Below the pieces are notes generated by a model. That model was not told the origin of the DNA. It did no database searches and worked only from the letters and a program-made list of their open reading frames with translations. Made by a program: the position numbers and the translations under genes. This document shows positions 8,271-16,590 of a stretch of 64,000 nt of DNA, piece by piece (the stretch's first letter is position 1; every line of letters starts with the position of its first letter). Source of the stretch: Actinoplanes derwentensis. Lineage in GTDB: Bacteria > Actinomycetota > Actinomycetes > Mycobacteriales > Micromonosporaceae. The stretch lies in contig NZ_LT629758.1 of assembly GCF_900104725.1 (NCBI RefSeq), forward strand, positions 8,890,001-8,954,000. The letters run 5' to 3'.

Positions 8271-9677
8271 ATGGCTCGCGTGCTCACTCCCCGTGCGGAG
8301 GATTTCCCCCGCTGGTACCAGGACCTCATCGCCAAGGCGCAACTCGCCGACAACGGCCCGGTGCGCGGCACGATGGTGATCCGGCCGGTCGGCTGGGCCA
8401 TCTGGGAGCGTATGCAGGCCGACATGGACCTGCGCATCAAGGAACTGGGCGTGCAGAACGCCTACTTCCCGATGTTCATCCCGGAGAGCTACCTGCGCCG
8501 GGAGGCCGAGCACGTCGAGGGCTTCTCGCCGGAGCTGGCCGTCGTCACCCACGCCGGTGGCAAGCAGCTCGCCGAACCGCTGGTGGTGCGTCCCACCAGC
8601 GAGACCGTGATCGGCGAGTTCATGGCCAAGTGGGTCGACTCGTACCGGGATCTCCCTCTGCTGCTGAACCAGTGGGCCAACGTGGTCCGCTGGGAGCTGC
8701 GCCCGCGGACCTTCCTGCGGACCACCGAGTTCCTCTGGCAGGAGGGCCACACCGCGCACGCCACCGAGGCCGACGCCCGGGAGCACGCGCGTGACGTGCA
8801 CAAGAACGTCTACGAGTCGTTCATGACCGACCTGCTGGCGATCCCGGTCGTGCCCGGCCGCAAGACCCGGGGCGAGCGGTTCGCCGGTGCCACCAACACG
8901 ATGACCGTCGAGGCCATGATGGGCGACGGCAAGGCCCTGCAGATGGGCACCTCGCACGAGCTGGGCCAGAACTTCGCGAAGGCCTTCGACATCAGCTACT
9001 CGTCGGCGGAGCGCACCGTCGAGCACGCCTGGACCACCTCGTGGGGCACGTCGACCCGGATGGTCGGCGGTCTGATCATGGTGCACGGCGACGACAACGG
9101 CCTGCGGCTGCCGCCGCGCCTGGCGCCGATCCAGGTGCAGATCATGGTGGTCAAGGCCGGCGAGGGCGTCACCGAGGCCGCGACCCAGCTGCGCGACGAT
9201 CTCAAAGCCGCTGGCGTACGGGTGAAGCTCGACGATCGTGCCGACATCCCGTTCGGGCGGCGTGCCGTCGACGCCGAGCTGCAGGGCATCCCGATCCGGG
9301 TCGAGGTCGGCCCGCGTGACCTGGCCAACGGCAACGCCGTGGTGGCCCGCCGGATCGACGGTTCCAAGTCGCCGATCGCCCTGGCCGAGGTGACGAACGC
9401 GGTGGTGGCCGCACTCAAGGCCGACCAGCAGCGGCTCTACGACGACGCGCTCGCGTTCCGTGAGGAGCGCACCGTCGACGTGAAGACGCTCGGCGAGGCG
9501 ATCGAGGCGGCGCAGACCGGCTGGGCCCGGGTGCCGTGGTCGGCGGTCGGCGAGGCCGGTGAGAAGGAGGCGAACGGCAAGGCCATCACGGTCCGTTGCC
9601 TCACCCGCCCGGACGGTTCGATGCCGGAGTCGGACGAGGAGCCGGACCTGATCGCGTACGTGGGTCGTTCGTACTGA
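8271..9677 (+). CDS. proS: prolyl-tRNA synthetase, archaeal/eukaryal-type
   Basis: 468 residues. Class II synthetase motif 2 reads VVRWELRPRTFLRTTEFLWQEGHTAHAT, and GTSHELGQNFAKAF is the later conserved block. The sequence lacks the roughly 180-residue editing insertion of the usual bacterial enzyme, has YFPMFIPESYL and LAEPLVVRPTSET, and ends in Tyr. These features mark the short archaeal/eukaryal-like (ProS type 3) form. ATG 8271 is chosen because homology begins there. In mycobacteria proS lies near nusA; here it lies between the SigE gene and rpsP. It charges tRNA-Pro with proline. Confidence 0.95.
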   Translation: MARVLTPRAEDFPRWYQDLIAKAQLADNGPVRGTMVIRPVGWAIWERMQADMDLRIKELGVQNAYFPMFIPESYLRREAEHVEGFSPELAVVTHAGGKQLAEPLVVRPTSETVIGEFMAKWVDSYRDLPLLLNQWANVVRWELRPRTFLRTTEFLWQEGHTAHATEADAREHARDVHKNVYESFMTDLLAIPVVPGRKTRGERFAGATNTMTVEAMMGDGKALQMGTSHELGQNFAKAFDISYSSAERTVEHAWTTSWGTSTRMVGGLIMVHGDDNGLRLPPRLAPIQVQIMVVKAGEGVTEAATQLRDDLKAAGVRVKLDDRADIPFGRRAVDAELQGIPIRVEVGPRDLANGNAVVARRIDGSKSPIALAEVTNAVVAALKADQQRLYDDALAFREERTVDVKTLGEAIEAAQTGWARVPWSAVGEAGEKEANGKAITVRCLTRPDGSMPESDEEPDLIAYVGRSY

Positions 9678-9679
9678 TC

Positions 9680-10333
9680 GTGAGGTTCGAACCGGGTCGG
9701 CTGATCCTGCACCGCGACACCCACCACGGCCGGATCGCCTTCGTGCATCCCGGCCGGGTGATCTCGGACGATGACCGTGGGCTGCTCATCTGGGTGGCCC
9801 GCGGCGCGGCGATCGCGGTGGAGCGGACGCTGGACGGCCGTGGCCCGCGGGACTTCCCGTTCGCCGACTGGATGGCCGCTGCGAAACAGCCCCGGGCCGC
9901 TGCGTGGAACGGCCCCGGGGTGCTGCGGTTCTTCCCGCCGGGCGAGAACCACTCGGTGTGGTTCTTCCGGGATGACGAGGGCTCGTTCACCGAGTACTAC
10001 GTCAACTTGGAGGAGACCGCGGTCCGCTGGGACGACGGCGAGGCCGCCGGGATCGACGTGACCGACCAGGACCTGGACATCGTGGCGCGAGCCGACGGCA
10101 CCTGGTTCTGGAAGGACGAGGACGAGTTCGCCGAACGACTGGCCCGCCCGGACCTCTACTGGGTGCCCGACGAGGCGGCGGTGTGGGCCGAGGGCCGCCG
10201 GGTGATCAAGAAGATCGAGGCGGGGGAGTTCCCCTTCGACGGCACCTGGGTCGACTTCCGCCCGGACCCGTCCTGGACCGCCCCCACAGAGCTGCCGCAG
10301 GGCTGGGACCGGCCGGTGACGACCCGGTCCTAG
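9680..10333 (+). CDS. DUF402 domain protein
   Basis: 217 residues from GTG 9680, two bases after the proS stop. An N-terminal half with VRFEPGRLILHRDTHHGRIAF precedes the DUF402 core: ENHSVWFFRDDEGSFTEYYVNLEETAVRW, then DQDLDIVARADGTWFWKDEDEF. Some DUF402 members are nucleoside phosphohydrolases (Ntdp type) with clustered acidic metal ligands; such acidic residues are visible here. The ribosome-binding site is poor, so expression probably depends on coupling to proS. Substrate unknown. Confidence 0.75.
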   Translation: MRFEPGRLILHRDTHHGRIAFVHPGRVISDDDRGLLIWVARGAAIAVERTLDGRGPRDFPFADWMAAAKQPRAAAWNGPGVLRFFPPGENHSVWFFRDDEGSFTEYYVNLEETAVRWDDGEAAGIDVTDQDLDIVARADGTWFWKDEDEFAERLARPDLYWVPDEAAVWAEGRRVIKKIEAGEFPFDGTWVDFRPDPSWTAPTELPQGWDRPVTTRS

Positions 10334-10506
10334 GGCCGGTTGGGTGAGACGGCCGGTCGTCTGGCACAATGACTTGTTGGTATCCGGCATGCGACAGGCG
10401 CCCTCTAACCCCTGATCGTGACGCCAATCCACGAGGCTTCGGTCCCGCAATCCCCACGTGGGTTCCGGTCGGCTTCACCCACGTACTTACCAGGAGCGAA
10501 AACACC

Positions 10507-10971
10507 GTGGCCGTTAAGATCCGGCTCCTGCGGATGGGCAAGATCCGCAACCCGCAGTACCGCATCGTCATCGCTGACTCGCGCACCAAGCGCGACGGTC
10601 GCGCCATCGAGTACGTCGGCATCTACCAGCCGAAGGAACACCCTTCGGTCATTCAGGTGAAGTCCGAGCGTGTTCAGTACTGGCTGTCGGTCGGCGCGCA
10701 GCCGAGCGAGGCCGTGCAGCGCATCCTCGAGAAGACCGGCGACTGGCAGCAGTTCAAGGGCCTGCCGGCCCCGCCGCCGCTCCTGGTCAAGGAGCCGAAG
10801 GTCAAGCCCGAGGTCGTCGAGGCCGAGGCTGAGGTCAAGCCGGCCACCACGCCGAAGAAGGCGAAGTCCGAGGCCAAGGCTGAGGCCAAGACCGAGGACA
10901 AGACCGAGGCCAAGGCTGACGCTGCCGAGACCGCTGAGGACCCGGCCGGTGCCGGCGCCGACGCAAGCTGA
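10507..10971 (+). CDS. rpsP: 30S ribosomal protein S16
   Basis: 154 residues from GTG 10507, 10 nt after AGGAG. The S16 core ([26 protein letters not shown] ... [13 protein letters not shown]) covers about 1-85. It is followed by a 70-residue Lys/Glu/Ala tail ([17 protein letters not shown]) that is longer than in Proteobacteria and typical of high-GC actinobacteria. First gene of the rpsP-khpA-rimM-trmD operon. The 170-bp upstream gap has weak promoter-like sequences (CACAAT near 10364) that I cannot resolve. Confidence 0.96.
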   Translation: MAVKIRLLRMGKIRNPQYRIVIADSRTKRDGRAIEYVGIYQPKEHPSVIQVKSERVQYWLSVGAQPSEAVQRILEKTGDWQQFKGLPAPPPLLVKEPKVKPEVVEAEAEVKPATTPKKAKSEAKAEAKTEDKTEAKADAAETAEDPAGAGADAS

Positions 10972-11206
10972 CGGGGCGCTCCGGCCCGCGCTGGAGCACC
11001 TCGTCAAGGGCATCGTCGACAGCCCGGACGACGTCCGGGTTCGTCTGGTCGACTCGCGCCGCGGCAAGCGGCTCGAGGTCCGTGTGCACCCCGAGGACCT
11101 GGGAACGGTCATCGGGCGTGGCGGGCGGACGGCCAAGGCCCTGCGTCAGGTGATCGGGTCGATCGGCGGTCGTGGCATCCGGGTCGACATCGTCGACGCG
11201 TACTGA
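10949..11206 (+). CDS. khpA: KH-domain RNA-binding protein KhpA
   Basis: 85 residues. The KH core [21 protein letters not shown] ... [23 protein letters not shown] carries the GxxG loop (GRGG). The start is inferred: GTG 10949 is the nearest upstream start in this frame and overlaps the end of rpsP by 23 bp, with GAGG about 10 nt before it. KhpA works with KhpB in binding RNA and influences envelope growth and translation. Its position between rpsP and rimM is universal in Actinobacteria. Confidence 0.92.
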   Translation: MPAPTQADGALRPALEHLVKGIVDSPDDVRVRLVDSRRGKRLEVRVHPEDLGTVIGRGGRTAKALRQVIGSIGGRGIRVDIVDAY

Positions 11207-11209
11207 TCG

Positions 11210-11779
11210 ATGCTTCTAGTCGTCGGCCAGATCGGTAAACCGCACGGTATCCGTGGCGAAGTCACGGTGGTCGTGCGGACCGACGAGCCCGAGGAACGCT
11301 TCACCGCCGGTTCGGTGTTCACCACGGAGGTCCCCCGGGACCGCCGGGTGAACGCCGGCCCGGCGGCCGCGCCCGCCTCCGGTGCTCGCTTCGAAGTCCC
11401 TGAACAGCTTCTCCTCGAGTCGATCCGCTGGCATCAGGGCCGCGGCATCGCCGTTTTCGAGGGCATTCACGACCGCAACGTCGCTGAGGCGTTGAAAGGC
11501 GTGTTCCTCCAGGTGGACAGCGCCACGGTGGCGGCGCCGGAGGACCCGGAGGAGTTCCACGACCACCAGCTCGTCGGGCTGCGCGTGGAGTCTCTGGAGG
11601 GTGTGGAACACGGCACGGTGCAGCGGATCGATCATGCCCCGGCTTCGGACCTGATCGTGCTCGCCAAGAAGGGCGGCGGGACGGCGCTGATCCCGTTCGT
11701 CACCTCGATGGTCCCGACCGTGGACATCCGGGGCGGCCGGATCGTCGTGGATCTCCCGGAAGGCCTGCTTGACCTGTGA
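11210..11779 (+). CDS. rimM: ribosome maturation factor RimM
   Basis: 189 residues. [30 protein letters not shown] is the N-terminal RimM barrel, and the PRC-barrel half contains [26 protein letters not shown] and [28 protein letters not shown]. It assists maturation of the 30S head by binding S19. It begins 3 bp after khpA and shares a GTGA overlap with trmD, so the operon is tightly coupled. Confidence 0.95.
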   Translation: MLLVVGQIGKPHGIRGEVTVVVRTDEPEERFTAGSVFTTEVPRDRRVNAGPAAAPASGARFEVPEQLLLESIRWHQGRGIAVFEGIHDRNVAEALKGVFLQVDSATVAAPEDPEEFHDHQLVGLRVESLEGVEHGTVQRIDHAPASDLIVLAKKGGGTALIPFVTSMVPTVDIRGGRIVVDLPEGLLDL

Positions 11780-12540
11780 AGGTCGACATCATCTCGATCT
11801 TCCCGGACTACTTCGCGCCGCTCGATCTCTCGCTGATCGGGAAGGCCCGGACCACCGGGACTCTCCAGCTCGCCGTGCACGACCTGCGGACCTGGACATC
11901 CGACGTGCACCGGACGGTGGACGACTCCCCGTACGGCGGCGGGCCGGGCATGGTGATGCGCCCGGAACCCTGGGGGCAGGCGCTGGACGCCGTCGTGTCG
12001 GACGCTGCCACTCTCGTCGTACCGTCGCCGGTCGGAAAGCCCTTCACGCAGGCCGACGCCCAGCAGCTCGCCGGCCTGGACCACCTGGTCTTCGCCTGTG
12101 GCCGTTATGAGGGCATCGACCAGCGGGTGATCGACGACGCCGCGGACCGGATGCCGGTGCGTGAGGTTTCGCTCGGTGACTACGTGCTGTTCGGCGGCGA
12201 GGTCGCGGTCATCGTGATCCTGGAGGCGGTCACCCGGCTACTGCCCGGGGTGCTCGGCAACGCCGACTCGCTCACCGAGGAGTCGCACGCGGCCGGCCTG
12301 CTGGAGGCTCCGGTCTACACCAAGCCGCAGTCGTGGCGCGACCGTGAGGTGCCGGACGTGCTGCGTTCCGGTGATCACGGCCGGATCGCCCGGTGGCGGC
12401 GTGAGCAGAGCCTCCTGCGGACCGCCGGCCGTCGTCCCGACATGTACGCCGCCTACTCTCCGGAACACCTCGACAAGAAGGACCGGAAAGCCATCGCCGA
12501 GGCTGGATTACAGCTCCCGGCTTCGCGTGTGGCAGAGTAG
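11776..12540 (+). CDS. trmD: tRNA (guanine37-N1)-methyltransferase
   Basis: 254 residues. It has the SPOUT trefoil-knot markers: [14 protein letters not shown] at the N-terminus, [13 protein letters not shown] near residue 55, [13 protein letters not shown] near 110, and [13 protein letters not shown] with the knot. The C-terminal [18 protein letters not shown] binds the tRNA anticodon region. It methylates G37 using SAM, which prevents +1 frameshifting. The GTG start overlaps the rimM stop by 4 bp. Confidence 0.96.
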   Translation: MKVDIISIFPDYFAPLDLSLIGKARTTGTLQLAVHDLRTWTSDVHRTVDDSPYGGGPGMVMRPEPWGQALDAVVSDAATLVVPSPVGKPFTQADAQQLAGLDHLVFACGRYEGIDQRVIDDAADRMPVREVSLGDYVLFGGEVAVIVILEAVTRLLPGVLGNADSLTEESHAAGLLEAPVYTKPQSWRDREVPDVLRSGDHGRIARWRREQSLLRTAGRRPDMYAAYSPEHLDKKDRKAIAEAGLQLPASRVAE

Positions 12541-12582
12541 GGAGGTTGCCGTCCCAGTTCTGCGCCGCAGGCTGAGACGAGG

Positions 12583-12602
12583 GCCCCATGATCGTGTGGG
12601 GT
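12583..12602 (+). promoter_or_regulatory. small hairpin in the rplS leader
   Basis: GCCCCA and TGGGGT pair (one G-U) around an 8-nt loop, 60 nt upstream of rplS. It could act as an attenuator or S-protein leader element; evidence is limited to the pairing. Confidence 0.3.
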
Positions 12603-12660
12603 CAGAATCACCCACCCGCGCGCCGAACTCCCGGCCGCCACAAGCTACAAGGATGCAGCG

Positions 12661-13017
12661 ATGAACACGCTGGACACTCTTGACGCCCAGTCGCAGCGCA
12701 CCGACCTCCCGGACTTCCGGGCCGGTGACACGCTCAAGGTGCACGCCCGGGTCGTCGAAGGTAACCGGTCCCGTGTCCAGGTCTTCCAGGGCGTGGTGAT
12801 CTCTCGCCACGGCGCCGGCCTGCGGGAGACCTTCAAGGTCCGCAAGATCAGCTTCGGTGTCGGCGTCGAGCGGACCTACCCGTTCAACAGCCCGGCGATC
12901 GACAAGATCGAGGTCATCACCCGCGGTGACGTCCGTCGCGCCAAGCTCTACTACCTGCGTGAGCTGCGCGGTAAGAAGGCGAAGATCAAGGAGCTGCGGG
13001 ACAAGCAGACCGCCTGA
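12661..13017 (+). CDS. rplS: 50S ribosomal protein L19
   Basis: 118 residues. Canonical L19 sequence: [32 protein letters not shown], then [22 protein letters not shown] and [18 protein letters not shown]. It lies at the 30S-50S interface. It follows trmD by 120 bp, in the conserved order, and the gap has a small hairpin. AAGGATGCAGCG provides a modest ribosome-binding site. Confidence 0.97.
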   Translation: MNTLDTLDAQSQRTDLPDFRAGDTLKVHARVVEGNRSRVQVFQGVVISRHGAGLRETFKVRKISFGVGVERTYPFNSPAIDKIEVITRGDVRRAKLYYLRELRGKKAKIKELRDKQTA

Positions 13018-13052
13018 TCTCCGCGGTGCGGCCGGGGCGAGTGCGGGCGAAC

Positions 13053-13058
13053 TATGCT
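13053..13058 (+). promoter_or_regulatory. -10 box TATGCT upstream of lepB
   Basis: TATGCT fits the TANNNT consensus. It predicts a start near 13065 and a leader of about 120 nt that contains the nested stem-loop at 13101-13143. Confidence 0.45.
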
Positions 13059-13100
13059 TGCCCGCGTCCCGGGCGCTGAAATTGGTGAACCATTCCAGTC

Positions 13101-13143
13101 CTACCGCCCGTAACTTCCCCTAGCCGGGAAACCCGGGCGGTAG
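13101..13143 (+). promoter_or_regulatory. nested stem-loop in the lepB 5' leader
   Basis: CTACCGCCCG (13101-13110) pairs perfectly with CGGGCGGTAG (13134-13143). Inside the loop TTCCC (13115-13119) pairs with GGGAA (13126-13130). There is no U-tract, so it may be a terminator for rplS or a regulatory leader for the signal peptidase operon. Confidence 0.5.
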
Positions 13144-13183
13144 TGCTGTATCCGGGGGCGGTTCGGCCGTTAGGCGGCGGGAG

Positions 13184-14074
13184 ATGCGAAGCGTGGATCC
13201 GATGGAAGGCTATCGGCCGGCACGACGGCGGCGTGGTGTGGTGCGGAAGGAGATGCCTCTCTGGCAGGAACTTCCTCTGCTGCTGATCGTGGCGTTCTGC
13301 TTGGCGGTATTGATTCGGACCTTCCTGGTCCAGGCCTTCTACATCCCCTCCGGGTCGATGGAGAACACCCTGAGGATCAAGGACCGGGTGCTGGTCAACA
13401 AGGTCGTCTACGACATGCGTGACCCGTTGCGCGGCGAGATCGTGGTCTTCCGCGGCACCGACAACTGGGCACCCGAGGTGACCGAGGCGGTCAGTGACGC
13501 CTTCATCGCGAAACTCGGCCGGACCATCGGTGACCTGGTCGGCGTGAGCCGTCCCGGGGAGCGCGACTTCATCAAACGGGTGATCGGTCTTCCGGGTGAC
13601 AAAATCGCCTGCTGCGACGCGCAGGGCCGGATCACCGTCAACGGGGTCGGCATCGACGAGGCGTACATCACCGAGGGCTTCAACTCCGATCTGAGTCAGC
13701 CGCCGATCCCCGGTCAGTGCACCAGCCGCCGGTTCACCGAGGTGACCGTCCCGGCCGGGCAGATGTTCGTGATGGGCGACCACCGTTCGGTCTCGCAGGA
13801 TGCCCGCTGCCAGGGTCCGGTGCCGATCGAGAACATCATCGGCCGGGCGTTCGTGGTGGTGTGGCCGAGTGAGAACTTCACCAGCCTGGATATTCCCGAC
13901 GTCTGGAAGCAGTTCGGCGAGCAGTACCCGGCGGCGCTCGCGGCGCAGCCGGTCAAGGCCCGGGAAAGCGAGCCGATCGTCGCGGCGAACCTCTTTCCCC
14001 TTCTTCTCGGTGTAGGTTTATCCGCGCGTTCCAGCATGTCGTTCGCGACTCGACGACGTAGGCTCCGAGCGTGA
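13184..14074 (+). CDS. lepB: signal peptidase I (first copy)
   Basis: 296 residues. A cytoplasmic basic head (RPARRRRGVVRKE) precedes one membrane segment (about 25-50). The catalytic region follows: Ser58 in IPSGSM and Lys131 in DFIKRVIGLPGD, then the MFVMGDHRSVSQDAR box. The enzyme removes signal peptides from secreted proteins on the outer face of the membrane. The C-terminus has an extra hydrophobic stretch (EPIVAANLFPLLLGVGL). The start is uncertain: ATG 13202 is an alternative. It overlaps the second copy by 4 bp. Confidence 0.93.
   Translation: MRSVDPMEGYRPARRRRGVVRKEMPLWQELPLLLIVAFCLAVLIRTFLVQAFYIPSGSMENTLRIKDRVLVNKVVYDMRDPLRGEIVVFRGTDNWAPEVTEAVSDAFIAKLGRTIGDLVGVSRPGERDFIKRVIGLPGDKIACCDAQGRITVNGVGIDEAYITEGFNSDLSQPPIPGQCTSRRFTEVTVPAGQMFVMGDHRSVSQDARCQGPVPIENIIGRAFVVVWPSENFTSLDIPDVWKQFGEQYPAALAAQPVKARESEPIVAANLFPLLLGVGLSARSSMSFATRRRRLRA
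14059..14064 (+). promoter_or_regulatory. -10 box TAGGCT inside lepB copy 1, leaderless for copy 2
   Basis: TAGGCT, then six bases, then the GTG at 14071. The box lies within the end of the first lepB and could give the second copy its own leaderless transcript. Confidence 0.45.
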
Positions 14075-14730
14075 TTGACGAGCAGACCGAAAAGCGCAAG
14101 GGATCTTTCTGGCGCGAACTTCCCATCCTGCTGGGGGTGGCGATCCTCGTCGCCGTCCTGGTTCGCGCCTTCGTCCTGCAGACCTTCTACATCCCGTCAC
14201 CCTCGATGCAGCACACCCTCGAGCTGTGGGACCGGGTCCTCGTCAACAAGCTCGTCTACAACTTCCGGGACCCGCGCCGGGGCGAGATCCTCGTCTTCAA
14301 GGCGCCGACCGCGTGGCAGTCCGGCGCCGACGGCGAGGACTTCATCAAGCGGGTCATCGGCCAGGCCGGTGACAACGTGGTCTGCTGCGACGCCCAGCGG
14401 CGTCTGATGATCAACGGTCAGTCCCTGGACGAGCCGTACGTCTACGTGGAGTCCGACGGCACCCGCAACCAGGTCGCCGACCAGGACTTCGACATCACCG
14501 TCCCGGCGGGCCGCCTCTGGGTGATGGGCGACCACCGTGAGGCGTCCGGTGACTCCCTCGAACACTACGAGCAGAGCACCGCCGCCGACGAGGCCGGCAA
14601 GATCCAGGAGGCGACGATCCCGATCGACTCGGTGGTCGGCCGCGCCTTCACGATCTTCTGGCCGGCTGGCCGGGCGACCCTGCTCTCGGTGCCGGAGGAG
14701 TTCGACCCGGTCCCCGACGCGGGCAAGTAA
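14071..14730 (+). CDS. lepB: signal peptidase I (second, shorter copy)
   Basis: 219 residues. A single N-terminal membrane segment (ILLGVAILVAVLVRAFVLQTF) precedes catalytic Ser45 in IPSPSM and Lys93 in DFIKRVIGQAGD, with the WVMGDHREASGDS box. It is closely similar to the preceding gene and so arose by tandem duplication, but it lacks that gene's long C-terminus. GTG 14071 overlaps the upstream stop. Tandem type I signal peptidases next to rnhB are common in mycelial actinomycetes, where copies can prefer different substrates. Confidence 0.93.
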   Translation: MIDEQTEKRKGSFWRELPILLGVAILVAVLVRAFVLQTFYIPSPSMQHTLELWDRVLVNKLVYNFRDPRRGEILVFKAPTAWQSGADGEDFIKRVIGQAGDNVVCCDAQRRLMINGQSLDEPYVYVESDGTRNQVADQDFDITVPAGRLWVMGDHREASGDSLEHYEQSTAADEAGKIQEATIPIDSVVGRAFTIFWPAGRATLLSVPEEFDPVPDAGK

Positions 14731-14742
14731 CTCCTCGCGCAA

Positions 14743-14748
14743 TAGGCT
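14743..14748 (+). promoter_or_regulatory. -10 box TAGGCT, leaderless
   Basis: TAGGCT followed by six bases and the GTG at 14755. It is the same arrangement as at 14059-14064, with no ribosome-binding site. Confidence 0.5.
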
Positions 14749-14754
14749 TGTTCT

Positions 14755-14925
14755 GTGACCGAGGTGATAGACCGCCGCGCCGGCCGGGTCCGCCTGATCG
14801 ACCTCGTCGGCCGCGTGCTGCCGCAGGGCAGCCCGGGGCTCCGCCGGTGGTTGACGCCCGGCGGCTTCGACCCGGTGGCCCCGCTCCGGTCGCTGACCGT
14901 CGGCGCCGTCCCGGAAGGGTCCTGA
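14755..14925 (+). CDS. small conserved-context hypothetical protein (56 aa)
   Basis: A 56-residue frame from GTG 14755 to TGA 14925: MTEVIDRRAGRVRLIDLVGR, then VLPQGSPGLRRWLTPGGFDP, then VAPLRSLTVGAVPEGS. It exactly fills the space between lepB and rnhB and ends 1 bp before rnhB. It has the leaderless -10 pattern used by neighbouring genes. It is basic with no membrane segment. I do not recognise a family. The third-position GC is high, like real genes here. Confidence 0.55.
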   Translation: MTEVIDRRAGRVRLIDLVGRVLPQGSPGLRRWLTPGGFDPVAPLRSLTVGAVPEGS

Positions 14926-14926
14926 C

Positions 14927-15766
14927 ATGCTGGCCCCACCGCGCACCGTGATCCGTCGTGAAGCCGGGCTCTACGCCCTGGAACAGGCGTTGCAACGTCG
15001 TGGCTTCCAGCACGTGGCCGGTGCCGACGAGGCCGGCCGTGGCGCCTGCGCCGGCCCGCTGGTCGCGGCCGCCGCGATCCTGCCCGAGGGTAAACGCGGC
15101 GAGATCCCCGGTCTGGCCGACTCCAAACTGCTGACCGCCGCCACCCGGGAACGCGTCTACGACCTGGTCGTGGCGAAAGCGCTGGCCTGGTCCGTGATGA
15201 TCATCCCGCCGGCCGAGGTCGACTCCCGTGGGCTGCACGTCTGCAACCTCGCCGCGATGCGCCGGGCGCTGGCCTCGCTGGAGATCCGCCCGGACTACGT
15301 GCTGACCGACGGATTCCCGGTCGACGGCCTGGGCGTCCCCGGGCTCGCGGTGTGGAAGGGCGACCGGGTCGCCGCCTGCGTCGCCGCCGCCAGCGTGCTG
15401 GCGAAAGTCACCCGGGACCGGCTGATGGTCGAGTTGGACGCGACGTTCCCGGAATACGGTTTCGCCGTGCACAAGGGTTACATCACCGAGGAGCACAGCG
15501 CCGCGCTGACCCGGCTCGGCCCATGTGCCGAGCACCGGTTCTCGTACGTCAACGTCGCCGCCGCCTCCGGGCGTGGCAACCGGCCGCCACGGGCCCGGCG
15601 CCCCGTTTCCGCGGCTGTTCCTTCTTTGTTCGACGATGTATCCGTTACCGAGCCGCTGCTGATTCCGGAGACCGCTGAGGGTACCGTCGGCGTGGCGTCG
15701 AGCGAGCAGCCTCAGCCGTCGCCGTCGGTGGGGGAAGATAAGGCCATGGAGGGCGAGAAACGATGA
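14927..15766 (+). CDS. rnhB: ribonuclease HII
   Basis: 279 residues. The type 2 RNase H core is GADEAGRGACAGPLVAAA (Asp-Glu pair near residue 35), LADSKLLTAATRERVYD, and DGFPVDG, with AAASVLAKVTRDRLM and HKGYITEEH. The catalytic acids D, E, D, D are all visible. It removes ribonucleotides and RNA primers from DNA. A 60-residue variable tail after HRFSYVNV is unusual. The stop overlaps the next start (ATGA). Confidence 0.95.
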   Translation: MLAPPRTVIRREAGLYALEQALQRRGFQHVAGADEAGRGACAGPLVAAAAILPEGKRGEIPGLADSKLLTAATRERVYDLVVAKALAWSVMIIPPAEVDSRGLHVCNLAAMRRALASLEIRPDYVLTDGFPVDGLGVPGLAVWKGDRVAACVAAASVLAKVTRDRLMVELDATFPEYGFAVHKGYITEEHSAALTRLGPCAEHRFSYVNVAAASGRGNRPPRARRPVSAAVPSLFDDVSVTEPLLIPETAEGTVGVASSEQPQPSPSVGEDKAMEGEKR

Positions 15767-16086
15767 GCGCAGAGGATCTCGAGAAGTACGAGACCGAGAT
15801 GGAGCTGCAGCTCTACCGGGAGTACCGCGACATCGTCCGCCAGTTCTCCTACGTGGTGGAGACCGAGCGCCGGTTCTACCTGGCCAACCAGGTCGACCTG
15901 CATGTGCGCAACGCCGACGGCGAGGTGTACTTCGAGGTCGAGATGCACGACGCCTGGGTGTGGGACATGTACCGGCCGGCCCGCTTCGTGAAGAACGTGC
16001 GAGTGATGACGTTCAAGGACGTGAACGTCGAGGAGCTGGAGAAACCAGACATCTCCCTACCCGACGACGCCAACTTCGGCTCGTAA
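15763..16086 (+). CDS. DUF2469 family protein
   Basis: 107 residues: MSAEDLEKYETEMELQLYRE, YRDIVRQFSYVVETERRFYL, then EVYFEVEMHDAWVWDMYRPARFVKNVRVMTFKDVNVEEL. This small acidic protein is conserved in Actinobacteria directly after rnhB, as here. It is translationally coupled through a 4-bp overlap. It has no known function; the strict linkage suggests a partner in RNA or DNA processing, which is inference. Confidence 0.9.
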   Translation: MSAEDLEKYETEMELQLYREYRDIVRQFSYVVETERRFYLANQVDLHVRNADGEVYFEVEMHDAWVWDMYRPARFVKNVRVMTFKDVNVEELEKPDISLPDDANFGS

Positions 16087-16139
16087 TCCACAGTCGGCGG
16101 CTGTCCACAGGGGCAGCCGCGGATTTCCGCCGATGCGGG

Positions 16140-16145
16140 CAGGCT
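16140..16145 (+). promoter_or_regulatory. -10-like box CAGGCT before the M23 gene
   Basis: CAGGCT then seven bases then ATG 16153. It deviates from TANNNT only at the first base and there is no ribosome-binding site, so a leaderless start is likely. Confidence 0.4.
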
Positions 16146-16152
16146 TCTCGGC

Positions 16153-16590
16153 ATGCCTGTTCTCGTCGCTCTTCTGCCGTTGCTGCTCTTCGGGTGGCCG
16201 GTCGGCCCGCCGCTGGTCACGCGGCCCTTCGATCCGCCTGATCAGCCCTGGCTGTCCGGGCACCGTGGGGTCGACCTGAGCGTCACCGCCGGGGCGGTGG
16301 TCCGGTCGGCGGGCGGTGGCACCGTCGTCTACGCCCAGCGGCTCGCCGGGCGGGGTGTGGTGAGCGTCGCCCACGCCGGCGGTCTGCGGACCACCTATGA
16401 GCCGGTCACCGCCACCGTCACGGCGGGGGAGACGGTCGCCGCGGGCGATCCGATCGGCACCGCGGAGCCGGGCCATCCGGGCTGCCCCGTCAGCGCCTGC
16501 CTGCACTGGGGGCTGCGGCGCGCAGACGTCTATCTCGACCCGCTCGCGCTGCTCGGGCTCGGGCGGGTGCGGCTGCTGCCCTACCGTTGA
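16153..16590 (+). CDS. M23 family metallopeptidase (secreted peptidoglycan endopeptidase)
   Basis: 145 residues. The N-terminal hydrophobic stretch MPVLVALLPLLLFGWP is a probable signal peptide or anchor. The LytM/M23 core has HRGVDLSV (His and Asp zinc ligands near residues 37-41) and LHWGLRR (HxH-type second motif near 115). The domain alone is present, without LysM or SH3 parts. It lies where Actinobacteria keep an M23 peptidase between DUF2469 and rpsB. It probably cuts wall peptide crosslinks. It is convergent with the aminotransferase gene, with a 10-bp overlap. Confidence 0.85.
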   Translation: MPVLVALLPLLLFGWPVGPPLVTRPFDPPDQPWLSGHRGVDLSVTAGAVVRSAGGGTVVYAQRLAGRGVVSVAHAGGLRTTYEPVTATVTAGETVAAGDPIGTAEPGHPGCPVSACLHWGLRRADVYLDPLALLGLGRVRLLPYR

